A stretch of 64,000 nt of DNA from Pseudofrankia coriaricola. GTDB taxonomy: Bacteria; Actinomycetota; Actinomycetes; Frankiales; Frankiaceae. Position 1 is the first letter of the stretch. Every line of letters begins with the position of its first letter. The notes below the pieces were generated by a model. It did no database searches and was not told where the DNA came from. It saw nothing but the letters and a program-made list of their open reading frames with translations. A program made the position numbers and the translations under genes. The stretch covers positions 43,458 to 107,457 of the forward strand of contig NZ_MBLO01000069.1 in NCBI RefSeq assembly GCF_001854805.1. Direction: 5' to 3'. Positions 42,492 through 51,480 of the stretch are shown one piece after another.

Positions 42492-43361
42492 ATGGTGGAG
42501 AACGAGTTCCAGGGTCGTTACGGGCCGTGGGCGATGGTGGCCGGCGCGTCGATGGGGATCGGTGCCGCGCTGTCGCACGAGGCCGCTCGGCGGGGCTTAC
42601 ACGTGGTGCTGCTGGCCCGGGGCAAGGACCAGCTCGAGGCGACCGCGGCCGAGGTCGCCGCCCAGCACGGCGTCCAGGTACGGACGATCGCGGCTGACCT
42701 GGCGTCGCCCGACATCGGCGCGGTCGTGGCCGACGCGACGAAGGACCTCGATGTCGGCCTGTTCGTCTACAACGCCGCGGTCGGGCCGAACAGCCGCTTC
42801 ATCGACGGTGACCTCGACCTGCACCTGCTGAGCGTCGACGTCAACTGCCGCACACCGGTGATCCTCTGCCACTCCTTCGGACGTCGGCTGGTCGAGCGCG
42901 GGCGGGGCGGCATCGTGATGATCAGCTCGATGGGCGGCACCCAGGGAGCGGTCAACTTCAGCACCTACAACGCTGGCAAGGGTTTCCAGTGGATCCTCAC
43001 CGAGTCGCTGTGGACCGAGCTGGCCGACCGCGGCGTGGACGCGGTCAACGTGTTCGTCGGCGCCACGTCGTCGCCGAACTACAACTCGTTCCAGGAGACG
43101 CTCGACACCGAGCTGTGCGGCCGCGTCGACACGGACGACCCGCTCGACCGGGCCCGCTCACGGCTCATGCGGCCGAGCACCCCAGAAGAGGTAGCGACCG
43201 CATCATACGAAGGCCTCGGCCGGGGTCCGGTGACGTACACCCACCCCGACGACGCGTTCGTGTCGCAGCGGTGCTTCGCGCTGCCCCGGAACGAGGCGAC
43301 GCTGGTGTGGCGGGCGTTGCAGGAGACCTCCACCCGCCGCCCCGACCGGGTCGCCCGGTGA
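42492..43361 (+). CDS. SDR family oxidoreductase
   Basis: A 289-residue SDR of the 17-beta-HSD12/ketoacyl-reductase type: WAMVAGASMGIGAALSHEAA, VLLARGKDQLEA, VYNAAVG (in place of NNAG), IVMISSMGG and YNAGKGF (Tyr/Lys). ATG 42492 lies 10 nt after AAAGG. Its stop overlaps the next gene start (GTGA). It probably reduces or oxidises a keto/hydroxy group of the CoA ester. Confidence 0.92.
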   Translation: MVENEFQGRYGPWAMVAGASMGIGAALSHEAARRGLHVVLLARGKDQLEATAAEVAAQHGVQVRTIAADLASPDIGAVVADATKDLDVGLFVYNAAVGPNSRFIDGDLDLHLLSVDVNCRTPVILCHSFGRRLVERGRGGIVMISSMGGTQGAVNFSTYNAGKGFQWILTESLWTELADRGVDAVNVFVGATSSPNYNSFQETLDTELCGRVDTDDPLDRARSRLMRPSTPEEVATASYEGLGRGPVTYTHPDDAFVSQRCFALPRNEATLVWRALQETSTRRPDRVAR

Positions 43362-44380
43362 GCCGGCGGCTACGGGTCGTCCAGTGGACGACCGGAAAGA
43401 CGGGCAGCGCCGCCGTGCGCGGCATGGTCGACCACCCGGTGCTCGACCTCGTCGGCTGCTACGCCCACTCACCCGACAAGGTCGGCCGCGAAGTCGGAGA
43501 GCTGTGCGGGATCGACCCGATCGGCGTCACCGCCACAGACGACATCGACGCGCTGCTGGCGCTCGAGCCCGACTGTGTCTCCTACATGGCGTACCGGCCG
43601 AACTTCGACCACCTCGAACGGATCCTCGAGTCCGGCGCCAACGTCGTGTCGACCATGTACATGATGGCCGGCTTCGGCTACGGCGAGCAGGCCACCCACC
43701 GGCTGCGGGACGCCTGCCTGCGGGGCGGCTCGTCCCTCTACGCCTCCGGCATCTATCCCGGCCACGCGCCGACGGTCGCCGTGGCCGCGAGCGCCATGTG
43801 CAGCCGCATCGAACGCCTCTCGGTCCTCGAGTCGCTCGACATCTCCGGCTACGCCAACGAGCAGATGTTCCGCGCCCAGGGCTTCGACCTCGACCCCGAT
43901 GACCCGGCCGCCCGCCAGGCATGCGAGGCCTCGTGCGGCTCGTTCAAGGACCAGATCCCGGTACTCGCCAAAGCGCTCGGCGTAAGGATCGACGGCGTCG
44001 GCTTCCGGGTCGAGTTCGCCACCGCCAACCAGGACACCGACTTCGGCTTCATGACCGTGAAGAAGGGCCGCGTCGCCGGCTTCAAGGGCACCGTGTCGGG
44101 CGACAAGGACGGACGCTCACTCATCGAGTGCAGCTTCGTCTGGAAGCTCGGCGAGGACATGACCCCGAACTGGCCCGTCACCCACGGCTACGTCATCGAG
44201 CTCGACGGCGTCCCGGGCGTCCGCGTCCGCCTCGAGCCCCAGGGCGACCACCTCGACGGCACCGTCACCACCGCCATGCCCGCGGTCAACGCCATCCCGC
44301 TGGTGTGCGCGGCGCAGCCGGGGATCGTGAACCTGATGGAGCTGCCCCTCGTCCGCGCGGCCGGCCAGTTCCGGCCATGA
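43358..44380 (+). CDS. DapB-fold NAD(P)-dependent dehydrogenase, copy 2
   Basis: A 340-residue member of the same long DapB-like family: RRLRVVQWTTGKTGSAAVRG, VGELCGIDPIGVTATDDIDA, LEPDCVSYMAYRP, GANVVSTMYM and the conserved C-terminal AMPAVNAIPLVCAAQPGI. GTG 43358 overlaps the SDR stop by 4 nt and its own stop overlaps the next SDR start (ATGA), making a tight three-gene unit. This family repeatedly sits with SDRs and may act on a CoA-linked intermediate. No characterised member is known to me. Confidence 0.82.
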   Translation: MSRRLRVVQWTTGKTGSAAVRGMVDHPVLDLVGCYAHSPDKVGREVGELCGIDPIGVTATDDIDALLALEPDCVSYMAYRPNFDHLERILESGANVVSTMYMMAGFGYGEQATHRLRDACLRGGSSLYASGIYPGHAPTVAVAASAMCSRIERLSVLESLDISGYANEQMFRAQGFDLDPDDPAARQACEASCGSFKDQIPVLAKALGVRIDGVGFRVEFATANQDTDFGFMTVKKGRVAGFKGTVSGDKDGRSLIECSFVWKLGEDMTPNWPVTHGYVIELDGVPGVRVRLEPQGDHLDGTVTTAMPAVNAIPLVCAAQPGIVNLMELPLVRAAGQFRP

Positions 44381-45228
44381 TCGGCGACCTGCTGCGACTC
44401 GACGGCCGGACCGTCGTCGTCGCGGGCGCCGGGGGCGGCGGCATAGGCACGGCGGTGTGCGCGGCGGCCGCCGAGCTCGGGGCCAACGTCGTCGGCCTCG
44501 ACGTCGACAGGGCGGCGCTGGCGGACGCCGAGGCGGCGGTCGCGGACACGGGTGCCGCCGCGCCGTTCCGGGGTGTGGTCGCGGACGTGCGCGTGAAGGA
44601 CGAGGTCGACGCCGCCGTCGCCGACGCGGTGGCGGCGTTCGGCTCGGTCGACGGACTGGTCCACGTCGTCGGCGGCCAGCGGCCCCGGCACTGGCAGCCC
44701 GCCGACGACTTCCCGCTCGCCGACCTCGACGAGGTCCTCGACCTCAATCTGCGCTCGGCGCTGCTCACCAGCCAGGCCGCCGCCCGCGCGATGACCACGG
44801 CGGGCCAGGGCGGCAGCATCGTGCACATCGCGTCGGTCGCCGCGTTCTTCGCGGCGCCGTTCAGCCTCGCCTACAGCGCGGCCAAGGCCGCGCTCATCTC
44901 GCTCACGAGAACGACCGCCGCCGAGTGGGGCCCGCGCAACATCCGCGTCAACGCCGTCGCCACCGGCACCATCCGCACCCCGCACAGCCGAGGTAACGAC
45001 GCCGCCGACCAGGCCCGCGACGCCGTGCTCGCACTCAGGCGGCGCGGCACACCACGGGAACTGGCGGGAGCCGTGATGTTCCTCCTCAGCGACCTTGCCG
45101 GTTTCGTCACCGGCCAGACCCTCACGGTCGACGGCGGCTCCACCATCCGTCCCTCCTACCTCGGACCGGACGACGTCCCGGTCTTCATGGAGGACGGCGA
45201 CCTACGCCGAAGGCTGCTCCAACAATGA
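44377..45228 (+). CDS. SDR family oxidoreductase
   Basis: A 283-residue SDR. The glycine motif is extended (VVVAGAGGGGIGTAVCAAAA), with VHVVGGQRP for the NNAG strand, IVHIASVAAF and YSAAKAAL. The C-terminal extension (PSYLGPDDVPVFMEDGDLRR) after TVDGGST is longer than usual. ATG 44377 overlaps the preceding stop. It is the third gene of the 42492-45228 operon. Confidence 0.92.
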   Translation: MIGDLLRLDGRTVVVAGAGGGGIGTAVCAAAAELGANVVGLDVDRAALADAEAAVADTGAAAPFRGVVADVRVKDEVDAAVADAVAAFGSVDGLVHVVGGQRPRHWQPADDFPLADLDEVLDLNLRSALLTSQAAARAMTTAGQGGSIVHIASVAAFFAAPFSLAYSAAKAALISLTRTTAAEWGPRNIRVNAVATGTIRTPHSRGNDAADQARDAVLALRRRGTPRELAGAVMFLLSDLAGFVTGQTLTVDGGSTIRPSYLGPDDVPVFMEDGDLRRRLLQQ

Positions 45229-45320
45229 CCAACCCGCGCGTCCCGTCCCCGGCTGACGCGGGCCACCCGGCCCCTGGACAGCCAGATCGCATGGATCGCG
45301 CGGCTTGGCCCCGACCGCCG

Positions 45321-45340
45321 AAACATCTATACTATTCAGT
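45321..45340. promoter_or_regulatory. AT-rich operator/promoter site (ATCTATA family)
   Basis: AAACATCTATACTATTCAGT, 85-104 nt upstream of ATG 45425; it matches the site at 36263 over AAACATCTATA. Confidence 0.5.
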
Positions 45341-45424
45341 CATGTTACCGAGCGGTTCAGCCCCGCGCGCGCCGCGCGACCGGGTGATCGGGGCCGCCGG
45401 GGACTGGTCACGGAGGACCCGCTG

Positions 45425-47146
45425 ATGACCGTGGCCGGGACCGACACGCGAGCCGCGTTGCTGGCGCCCGGGTCGTACTTCGAGGTCGTGGACGAGGATG
45501 TCCGCGGCGTCCGGATGCCGGTGTTCCGGCACCGGGCCCGGTCGCTGCGCGAGCTCCTCGACCGGACGGCCGGGTTCGGCGAGCGGACCTACCTGGTCGA
45601 CGGCGACGTGCGGCTCAGCTTCGCCGCCCACCTGGAACACGTCGACGCCCTCGCCGCGGCCCTGCGGGACACGTACGGGCCGCGCCCGGGCGACCGCGTC
45701 GCGCTCTATGCCGCGAACCGCTGGGAGTGGGTCGTCGCCTTCTGGGCCGTCGCGACGACGGGAGCGATCCCCGCCGCCTTCAACAGCTGGTGGACACCCG
45801 ACGAGTTCGCCCACGCCTCGGCACTGGTCGAGCCGTCGCTGGTCATCGGGGACGCGCCGCGCCTGGCGCGCGCGGCCGAGGCCGCCACCACTCTCCCGTT
45901 GCTCGATCTCGACGAGGTGCCCGGCCTCGCCCGGGCCCACCGCGGCGCACGGCCCGCGCCGGTCACGGTCGACGAGGACGACCCCGCGGTCCTCATCTTC
46001 ACCAGCGGCACCACCGGCCGGCCCAAGGCCGTCAGCACCGCGCACCGGGGGCTGTGCGGCCTGGAGCAGGTCAACAGGTTCACCGAGATGCTGGCGATGG
46101 CCGCCATGGGCCGGCCGGTCCCGGCGTCCGCCGACGACCTGCCCGTCCGCGACGACGTCGTGCTCGTGACCTCACCGCTCTTCCACACGTCGATGCTCTA
46201 CGGCGTCGTGCTGCGCGCGGCCGCGGCCGGCACGGCGGGGGTGCTGCTGCCGGGACGCTTCGACCCCGAGCGCGTGCTCGCCACGATCGAACGGGAGCGG
46301 GTCACCAGCTGGCTCGCGCTGGGCAGCGCGGCTCCACGGGTCTGTGCCCTCCCGGGCCGCGACCGGTTCGACACGACCAGCCTGCGCCACATGGGCGTCG
46401 GCGGCGCCCCGGTCAGCCCCGCCGTCCAGCGGGCGATCCGGGAGACCTTCCCCGGGGTGGCCCGGACACTCAGCATCGGCTACGCCAGCACCGAGAGCGT
46501 GGCGGTCGTCGCCAACCTCAGCGGACCGGCCCTCGAGCGGCACCCCACCTCCACCGGCCGGGCGAGCGTGACCACCGCGGCCGAGGTGCGCGACCCTTTC
46601 GGCGCGCCGGTACCCGACGGCACGCTGGGCGAGGTACACGTCCGCAGCCCCTACCTCATGCTCGGCTACTGGAACGACGCCAAGGCCTCGGCCGAGGTGC
46701 TCAAGGACGGCGGCTGGCTGGCGATGGGGGACGTCGGCCGGCTCGTCGACGGCCTGCTGTACATCGACAGCCGGGCCCGCGACATGATCATCGTCAGCGC
46801 GGAGAACGTCACGCCGACCGAGGTCGAGCACCGGCTGGAGGCGCACCCCGACGTAGTCGAGGCCGCCGTCTTCGCGGTCGACGATGAGCTGACCGGTGAC
46901 GCGGTCTGCGCCGCCGTCGTCGCCGGGCCGGACGCGAGGCTGGACGAGAGCGACCTGGACGCGTGGTGCCGGGCCACCCTCGCGCACTACAAGGTGCCCA
47001 CCCGCTGGCACCTCGCCCACGACCCGCTCCCCCGCACGGCGACCGGCAAGCTGCTCAAGCCCGTCATCCGCGCCCAGGTCACCGGGGCGGAACCCTCCGC
47101 CGACCGCGGACAGGGCGACGGGGGCGACGGGGGCGACGGCGTCTGA
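45425..47146 (+). CDS. Acyl-CoA synthetase (AMP-forming)
   Basis: A 573-residue adenylate-forming enzyme with VLIFTSGTTGRPKAVS, IGYASTESVAV (A5-like), GWLAMGDVGR, the hinge DSRARDMIIVSAENVTPTEV and the C-terminal Lys in PRTATGKLLK. It activates a carboxylic acid to CoA ester. The C-terminus ends in a short GDGGDGGDG repeat. ATG 45425 is chosen as the first start after the promoter-like site. It is a second, distinct synthetase from 37536, so the cluster may activate two acids or two steps. Confidence 0.94.
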   Translation: MTVAGTDTRAALLAPGSYFEVVDEDVRGVRMPVFRHRARSLRELLDRTAGFGERTYLVDGDVRLSFAAHLEHVDALAAALRDTYGPRPGDRVALYAANRWEWVVAFWAVATTGAIPAAFNSWWTPDEFAHASALVEPSLVIGDAPRLARAAEAATTLPLLDLDEVPGLARAHRGARPAPVTVDEDDPAVLIFTSGTTGRPKAVSTAHRGLCGLEQVNRFTEMLAMAAMGRPVPASADDLPVRDDVVLVTSPLFHTSMLYGVVLRAAAAGTAGVLLPGRFDPERVLATIERERVTSWLALGSAAPRVCALPGRDRFDTTSLRHMGVGGAPVSPAVQRAIRETFPGVARTLSIGYASTESVAVVANLSGPALERHPTSTGRASVTTAAEVRDPFGAPVPDGTLGEVHVRSPYLMLGYWNDAKASAEVLKDGGWLAMGDVGRLVDGLLYIDSRARDMIIVSAENVTPTEVEHRLEAHPDVVEAAVFAVDDELTGDAVCAAVVAGPDARLDESDLDAWCRATLAHYKVPTRWHLAHDPLPRTATGKLLKPVIRAQVTGAEPSADRGQGDGGDGGDGV

Positions 47147-47298
47147 ACCAGCGGTCCCCGCCTTACGGCTGCCGACCATCAGCCCGGCGGGGCGATGGTG
47201 CCGCGCCGGTCGTTCAGGAAGCCGCCGACGGGAGCAGGACGGGCTTGATTTTTCGTCGCGACGACTCGACGCCCCTCGACGCGGATGAGCCGGATCGG

Positions 47299-48357
47299 CT
47301 AGCGGTGCAGGTGCGGCGGCTGGGTCAGCGGCAGGTCCAGGTGGGTCCGGAGGCCGGCCGGCGCGGCGACGACGGTGGGGATGGCGTTGACGGCCGCCAT
47401 GGCCGTCCAGATCCGCCCCCAGTAGCCGATGTCGCCGTTCGGGCCGGGCTCCGTCGGCTCGTAGTTCACCCGGAACGAGGGCAGCCCGGTGAAGTACAGG
47501 GCGTACTTGGCGTTCTCGTACCCCCAGTCGGGGTCGGTGGTGTCGTCCATCCGCCAGTAGGACCGGAAGATCACCACCGGCTTGCCGCCATTCCAGACGC
47601 GCCATTCGAGGCGCATCCCGGCGACGTGCCCCTTCTTGATCGAGCCGGCCCGCACGGTGACGTCCCGGACCGCGACCGCCGTGTCCCACACGAAGTCGTA
47701 GTCCTCGACCTCGATCCCCAGGCCCGACGCCAGCAGGTAGATCGACTCCTTGAAGGTCCGGCCCATGGTGTCGAACATCCGCGGGGGGTCGGCCTTCAGG
47801 TCGTCGGGGTCCCGGCCGAACCCGAGGCCGTCGAACATCATCGCCGCCGAGGGATGGTTGCGGAAGTCGCCCACCTCCTGGACGACGAGCTCGTCGATGC
47901 GGGATGCCAGCCGGGCGAAGGTCAGGGGCAGCAGGTCGCCGGCGAACCCGGGGTGGATCCCGGAACCGAACAGCGACACCCCGCCCTCCTGGCAGGCCGC
48001 CTCGAGCCGCTCGCGCACGTCGGCGTCGAGCGCGGCCGGGAAGGTGAAGCCGGACGGCGTCACCAGGTTCTTGCCGCTGCGAAGGATCCGGACGATCTCG
48101 TCGAGGTCCACGTACAGGGGCGCGTAGTTGACGCAGTCGGCGTCCAGTGCCAGGAGCGCCTCGGCGTCGCGCGTCGCGACCACGCCGACCGGGTCGATCC
48201 CGGCGAGCTCGCCGACATCCCTGCCGTCCTTCTCGTCCGAGGTGACGTAGCAGCCGACCACCTCGAAGGCCGGGTTGTCGACCATGTGCCGGACCGAGAT
48301 CTGCCCGATGCTGCCCATCGCCCACTGGATGACCCGCAGCGGAGGTGAGGTCGCCAT
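47299..48357 (-). CDS. DapB-fold NAD(P)-dependent dehydrogenase, copy 3
   Basis: A 352-residue third paralogue: LRVIQWAMGSIGQISVRHMV, DVGELAGIDPVGVVATRDAE, LALDADCVNYAPL, GKNLVTPSGFTFP and AMAAVNAIPTVVAAPAGL. The AVNAIP segment is shared by all three copies. ATG 48357 follows GAGGAGATCGATC. It is transcribed leftward, divergent from the SDR at 48507 with a strong palindrome between, so both are probably controlled together. Confidence 0.82.
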   Translation of the reverse strand: MATSPPLRVIQWAMGSIGQISVRHMVDNPAFEVVGCYVTSDEKDGRDVGELAGIDPVGVVATRDAEALLALDADCVNYAPLYVDLDEIVRILRSGKNLVTPSGFTFPAALDADVRERLEAACQEGGVSLFGSGIHPGFAGDLLPLTFARLASRIDELVVQEVGDFRNHPSAAMMFDGLGFGRDPDDLKADPPRMFDTMGRTFKESIYLLASGLGIEVEDYDFVWDTAVAVRDVTVRAGSIKKGHVAGMRLEWRVWNGGKPVVIFRSYWRMDDTTDPDWGYENAKYALYFTGLPSFRVNYEPTEPGPNGDIGYWGRIWTAMAAVNAIPTVVAAPAGLRTHLDLPLTQPPHLHR

Positions 48358-48455
48358 GATCGATCTCCTCGTCTCTGGGTGTTCCACGCGCGGCGCACCC
48401 CTCGGTGCCGGCGCCGTGGCCCGCGGTCCGCGGGTCGGAGCCTCCCCGAACACCT

Positions 48456-48483
48456 CTCCCTAAAGATATATAGCTTTAGGGAG
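48456..48483. promoter_or_regulatory. Perfect inverted-repeat operator between divergent genes
   Basis: CTCCCTAAAG (48456-48465) and CTTTAGGGAG (48474-48483) are exact inverted copies around an 8-nt AT spacer (ATATATAG). It lies between the DapB-like gene and the SDR, 24 nt before the SDR ATG; likely site of a dimeric repressor. Confidence 0.65.
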
Positions 48484-48506
48484 CGGGCGGGTGATAGGAA
48501 GGGCTG

Positions 48507-49286
48507 ATGTTCGAGGACAACCAGGTCGCGATCGTCACTGGCGTCGGCCCGGGCATGGGCCGCAGCATCGCGCTGGGCTTCGCCCGGCGGGGTGTCGACG
48601 TCGCCCTCGCCGCCCGGCAGCGGGCCCGCCTCGAGGCGGCGGCCGACGAGGTGCGCCAGGCCGGGCGCGAGCCGCTGGTGGTGCCGACCGACATCACCGA
48701 CCGGGCCTCCTGCACCGCCCTTGTCGAGGCCGCGGTGGAACGCTTCGGCGGCGTCGACTTCCTGGTCCAGAACGCCCACCACGAGGGCGACTGGGCCCCC
48801 GTCGCCGATGCCGATCCCGCGAGCTGGCGGACGGTCTTCGACGTCAACCTCTTCGGAACCCTGTACCTCGTCCAGGCCACGCTCCCGGCGATCCGCGCGC
48901 GCGGCGGTGGAGCGATCGTCCTGGTGAACAGCGGCGCGGTGCTGTCGAACCCGCCCAACCTCGCGGCCTACACCGCCTCCAAGGCGGCACTCGCCGCCGT
49001 CGCCCGCACCCTGGCGGTCGAGGCCGGGCAGTGGGGCATCCGTGTCAACGGCGTGTTCCTCGGCGGCGTGCTCGGCGACAACATCCTCCACGCGGCCGAG
49101 CACCAGTCGGCGGCCGAGGGCATCACCGTCGACGAGTGGCTCGACCGGCGGGGCGCCACGCTGCCGCTGCGGCACATACCGACACCGGACGAGTGCGCCG
49201 GCGCCGTGCTGTTCCTCTGCTCCGACCTGGCCGCCGCCGTCACCGGACAGCACCTGAGCGTCAACGGCGGACAGTGGACGACCTGA
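48507..49286 (+). CDS. SDR family oxidoreductase
   Basis: A 259-residue SDR with VAIVTGVGPGMGRSIALGFA (slightly changed glycine motif), QNAHHEG in place of NNAG, IVLVNSGAVL and YTASKAAL. It ends VTGQHLSVNGG. It starts at ATG 48507. It is divergent from the third DapB-like copy across a perfect operator. It is probably a hydroxyacyl/keto dehydrogenase of the cluster. Confidence 0.93.
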   Translation: MFEDNQVAIVTGVGPGMGRSIALGFARRGVDVALAARQRARLEAAADEVRQAGREPLVVPTDITDRASCTALVEAAVERFGGVDFLVQNAHHEGDWAPVADADPASWRTVFDVNLFGTLYLVQATLPAIRARGGGAIVLVNSGAVLSNPPNLAAYTASKAALAAVARTLAVEAGQWGIRVNGVFLGGVLGDNILHAAEHQSAAEGITVDEWLDRRGATLPLRHIPTPDECAGAVLFLCSDLAAAVTGQHLSVNGGQWTT

Positions 49287-49488
49287 CCGCCGGCATCAGC
49301 CCGCCATCCTGGATCCCGACGTAGCACACCTGAACCGCCCGCATCGCCGATTCGGCTGTCGGCGGACCTGGCTGTCCCGAGTCATCCGGCGGCAGACCGC
49401 CATGGCATCGAGGTCGTCGGCTCCGCGAGACGGCTGGCAACAGGCGAACGCCGCCGGCTGGGGCAGCCGACGAGACAGGAGACGAACC

Positions 49489-50601
49489 ATGGCCGTGGGA
49501 CACCAGGCGGAGCCGATCAAGCTCGGGGTGCTTCAGGACTTCACCATCCCGCCCGGGAGCGCGTACGACACCCGGCAGGACTTTCTCGACGCGCTGGCGC
49601 TGGTCTTCCGCGAGGCGCGGGAGTCCGGTCTGCTCGACCGGTCGGTGGAGCTCGTCGAGCGGAACGCCGACGGGTTACCTACCGGCAGCGTGAAGTCCGT
49701 CATCGACACCTACGGGGAGCTCGTCGACGAGGGCTGCCTCGCTGTCTTCGGCCCGCACATCTCCGAGAACACGCTCGCCCTGCGGCCGGAGATCGAGCGG
49801 CGGTTCCGGGTGCCGTCGATCAGCGTCTGCGGCGCCGACCAGTGGCTGGGGAAGTGGACTTTCGCGCTGCCGAACGGGTCGATGACCGACGAGCCGATCG
49901 TCCTCGCGCACCTCGCCGCCAGGGCCGGCGCGCGCACGGTCGGGGTGCTCGTAGAACGCTCGGTGATCGGCCAGCTGTACGGGCGCAGTTTCCGCGACGC
50001 CTGCCGCGAGCAGGGACTGCGCATCCTCGCGGAGGAGACCATCGCGCAGACCGGGCAGGACATCGCCGACGCGGTGCGCTCCATCCACGGGTCGCGGCCC
50101 GACGCGCTCGTGCACCTCGGCTTCGGCTACGGCGTGATCCGGATCAACGAGGCGCTCGAGGCCGCCGGGTGGGACCCGCCGCGGTACATGGGGACCGCGT
50201 TCGAGGACGCGTACTTCTCGGACGAGATCTGGGACGCGTACGTCGGCTGGGTCGGGCTGGAGCAGTACGACGAGGAGAACCTGGTCGGCCAGCGGTTCCT
50301 GGACCGCTTCGAGGCCGCGTACGGCCGCCGGCCGGAGTACTACGCGCCGGGGCTGTGCCACGACGCCGGCGCGGCGCTGGCACGCGCGTTCGCGGGCGCC
50401 GAGCCACTGTCGCCGCGCGGCGTGCGGGACGCCCTCGAACGCGTGAAGCTCGTGCCGGCGGCATCCGGCGCCCCGGGAACGACGATCTCCTTCGGCCAGT
50501 GGACCCGCCGCGGCTGGATGGGCTCGAGCTACCTGGTCGCCCGCGCCTTCGAGCCCGACCGCAGGTCCCACCGCCTCGTCGCCAGGTTCGAGCCCAGGTG
50601 A
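49489..50601 (+). CDS. Periplasmic-binding-fold protein (Leu/Ile/Val-type) without signal peptide
   Basis: A 370-residue type-I periplasmic-binding-fold protein of the branched-chain amino-acid/urea receptor type: IKLGVLQDFTIPPGSAYDTR, CLAVFGPHISENTLALRPEI, TVGVLVERSVIGQLYGRSF, DALVHLGFGYGVI, AGLEQYDEENLVG-like region and YYAPGLCHDAGAALARAF. No signal peptide or lipobox precedes the first strand, so it probably stays in the cytoplasm, as a ligand sensor or carrier. No ABC permease or ATPase is nearby. ATG 49489 follows AGGAGACGAACC. Confidence 0.8.
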   Translation: MAVGHQAEPIKLGVLQDFTIPPGSAYDTRQDFLDALALVFREARESGLLDRSVELVERNADGLPTGSVKSVIDTYGELVDEGCLAVFGPHISENTLALRPEIERRFRVPSISVCGADQWLGKWTFALPNGSMTDEPIVLAHLAARAGARTVGVLVERSVIGQLYGRSFRDACREQGLRILAEETIAQTGQDIADAVRSIHGSRPDALVHLGFGYGVIRINEALEAAGWDPPRYMGTAFEDAYFSDEIWDAYVGWVGLEQYDEENLVGQRFLDRFEAAYGRRPEYYAPGLCHDAGAALARAFAGAEPLSPRGVRDALERVKLVPAASGAPGTTISFGQWTRRGWMGSSYLVARAFEPDRRSHRLVARFEPR

Positions 50602-50636
50602 GCTCGTCGGCTGGTTTGGAGTCCCAGGGTGAGCGC

Positions 50637-50890
50637 GTGACGATTGATTCGCCGGGATCCCCGGTGATCCGAGTGAGCGCCGTGGTGCTGCGGGACGCTG
50701 CCGGCCGGGTGCTGACGGTCCGCAAGAGCGGGACGTCGCGGTTCATGTTTCCCGGCGGGAAGCTGGAACACGGCGAGTCCTTCGAGCAGGCCGCGGTGCG
50801 CGAGGTCGCCGAGGAGCTGGGCCTGCCGCTCGCCTTGGCCCAGCTGCGGCCACTGGGAACGTTCGTCGCCGCGGCGGGTCGGAGACTGCC
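50637..50890 (+). pseudogene. Nudix hydrolase, truncated
   Basis: The first about 83 codons encode a Nudix domain with an intact Nudix box (GGKLEHGESFEQAAVREVAE then ELGL) after VSAVVLRDAAGRVLTVRKSG. At FVAAAGR the family sequence stops and the frame (which continues to 51071) turns into low-complexity sequence that is an out-of-frame reading of the RNA-ligase-like gene. A deletion seems to have joined the two genes. GTG 50637. It is probably inactive. Confidence 0.7.
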
Positions 50891-51223
50891 TTGCCGTATG
50901 CCATCGAACTCTTCCTCGACGAGCACGCCGACCGCCAGGTCAGACAGATCTGGGCCGCTCTGGACGAACACGGCATCCCGTCGCTGGGTAGCATTCTCAA
51001 TGCCGATTACCACCCGCACGTCACGTTCTCGGTGTTCCGCTCGTTCTCGCTTGCGGGGTCGAAGGACGTGATCCGCGCGGCAGTCAAGTGTGGCCCGCTT
51101 TCCGAGTCACCGGAGCAGACAGCTCGCTCCGCGCCGTTCTCGAACACCGTGGTGCGGCCGGTCCGCTCGCAGACGAAGCAGTCGAGCTGGAACTCGATTC
51201 TGGGACGCCAGTGCAGGTTGTGA
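50891..51223 (+). pseudogene. 2'-5' RNA ligase/LigT-like protein, partial
   Basis: A TTG-started frame whose first about 60 residues match LigT-like phosphoesterases (MPYAIELFLDEHADRQVRQI, WAALDEHGIPSLGS, YHPHVTFSVF with one H-x-T motif). The second H-x-T/S motif that completes the active site is missing. From about residue 70 the sequence no longer looks like the family, suggesting another frameshift or recombination. No good ribosome-binding site is seen. It probably is a broken gene. Confidence 0.55.
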
Positions 51224-51480
51224 AACGGCGAGACGGGTACTGCCAGGGCAGCCGTGACCTCAACGGAGCGGAGCATGGACGGATCTTGGCACGACCGGCG
51301 CGCCCGGTGGCCCGTCGGCCAAGACCTGAGCGTTGAAGGCAGCTGAGCGGAGGTACGCCTCGTCGGGTACGGGGAGACGCTCCGGCGAAGCCGGCGCCGA
51401 GGCCCGGGCGAGATCGTCGCCCGGGCCTCGGGGAGGGAGCGACGGCGATGAGCCTCGCCGCGCCCCCGGTGGCTACCCGG

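Noticed and set aside
45225..45425. 66-codon ORF bridging the SDR stop (ATGA) and the acyl-CoA synthetase start (TGATG)
   Set aside because: The overlaps are attractive, but the sequence is Pro/Arg-rich and contains the AT-rich promoter-like site AAACATCTATACTATTC, so it is more likely a leader region.
51007..51276. 89-codon leftward ORF with FVCERTGRTTVFENG
   Set aside because: It overlaps the LigT-like remnant antisense and has no family pattern or ribosome-binding site; could be a fragment but not supported.
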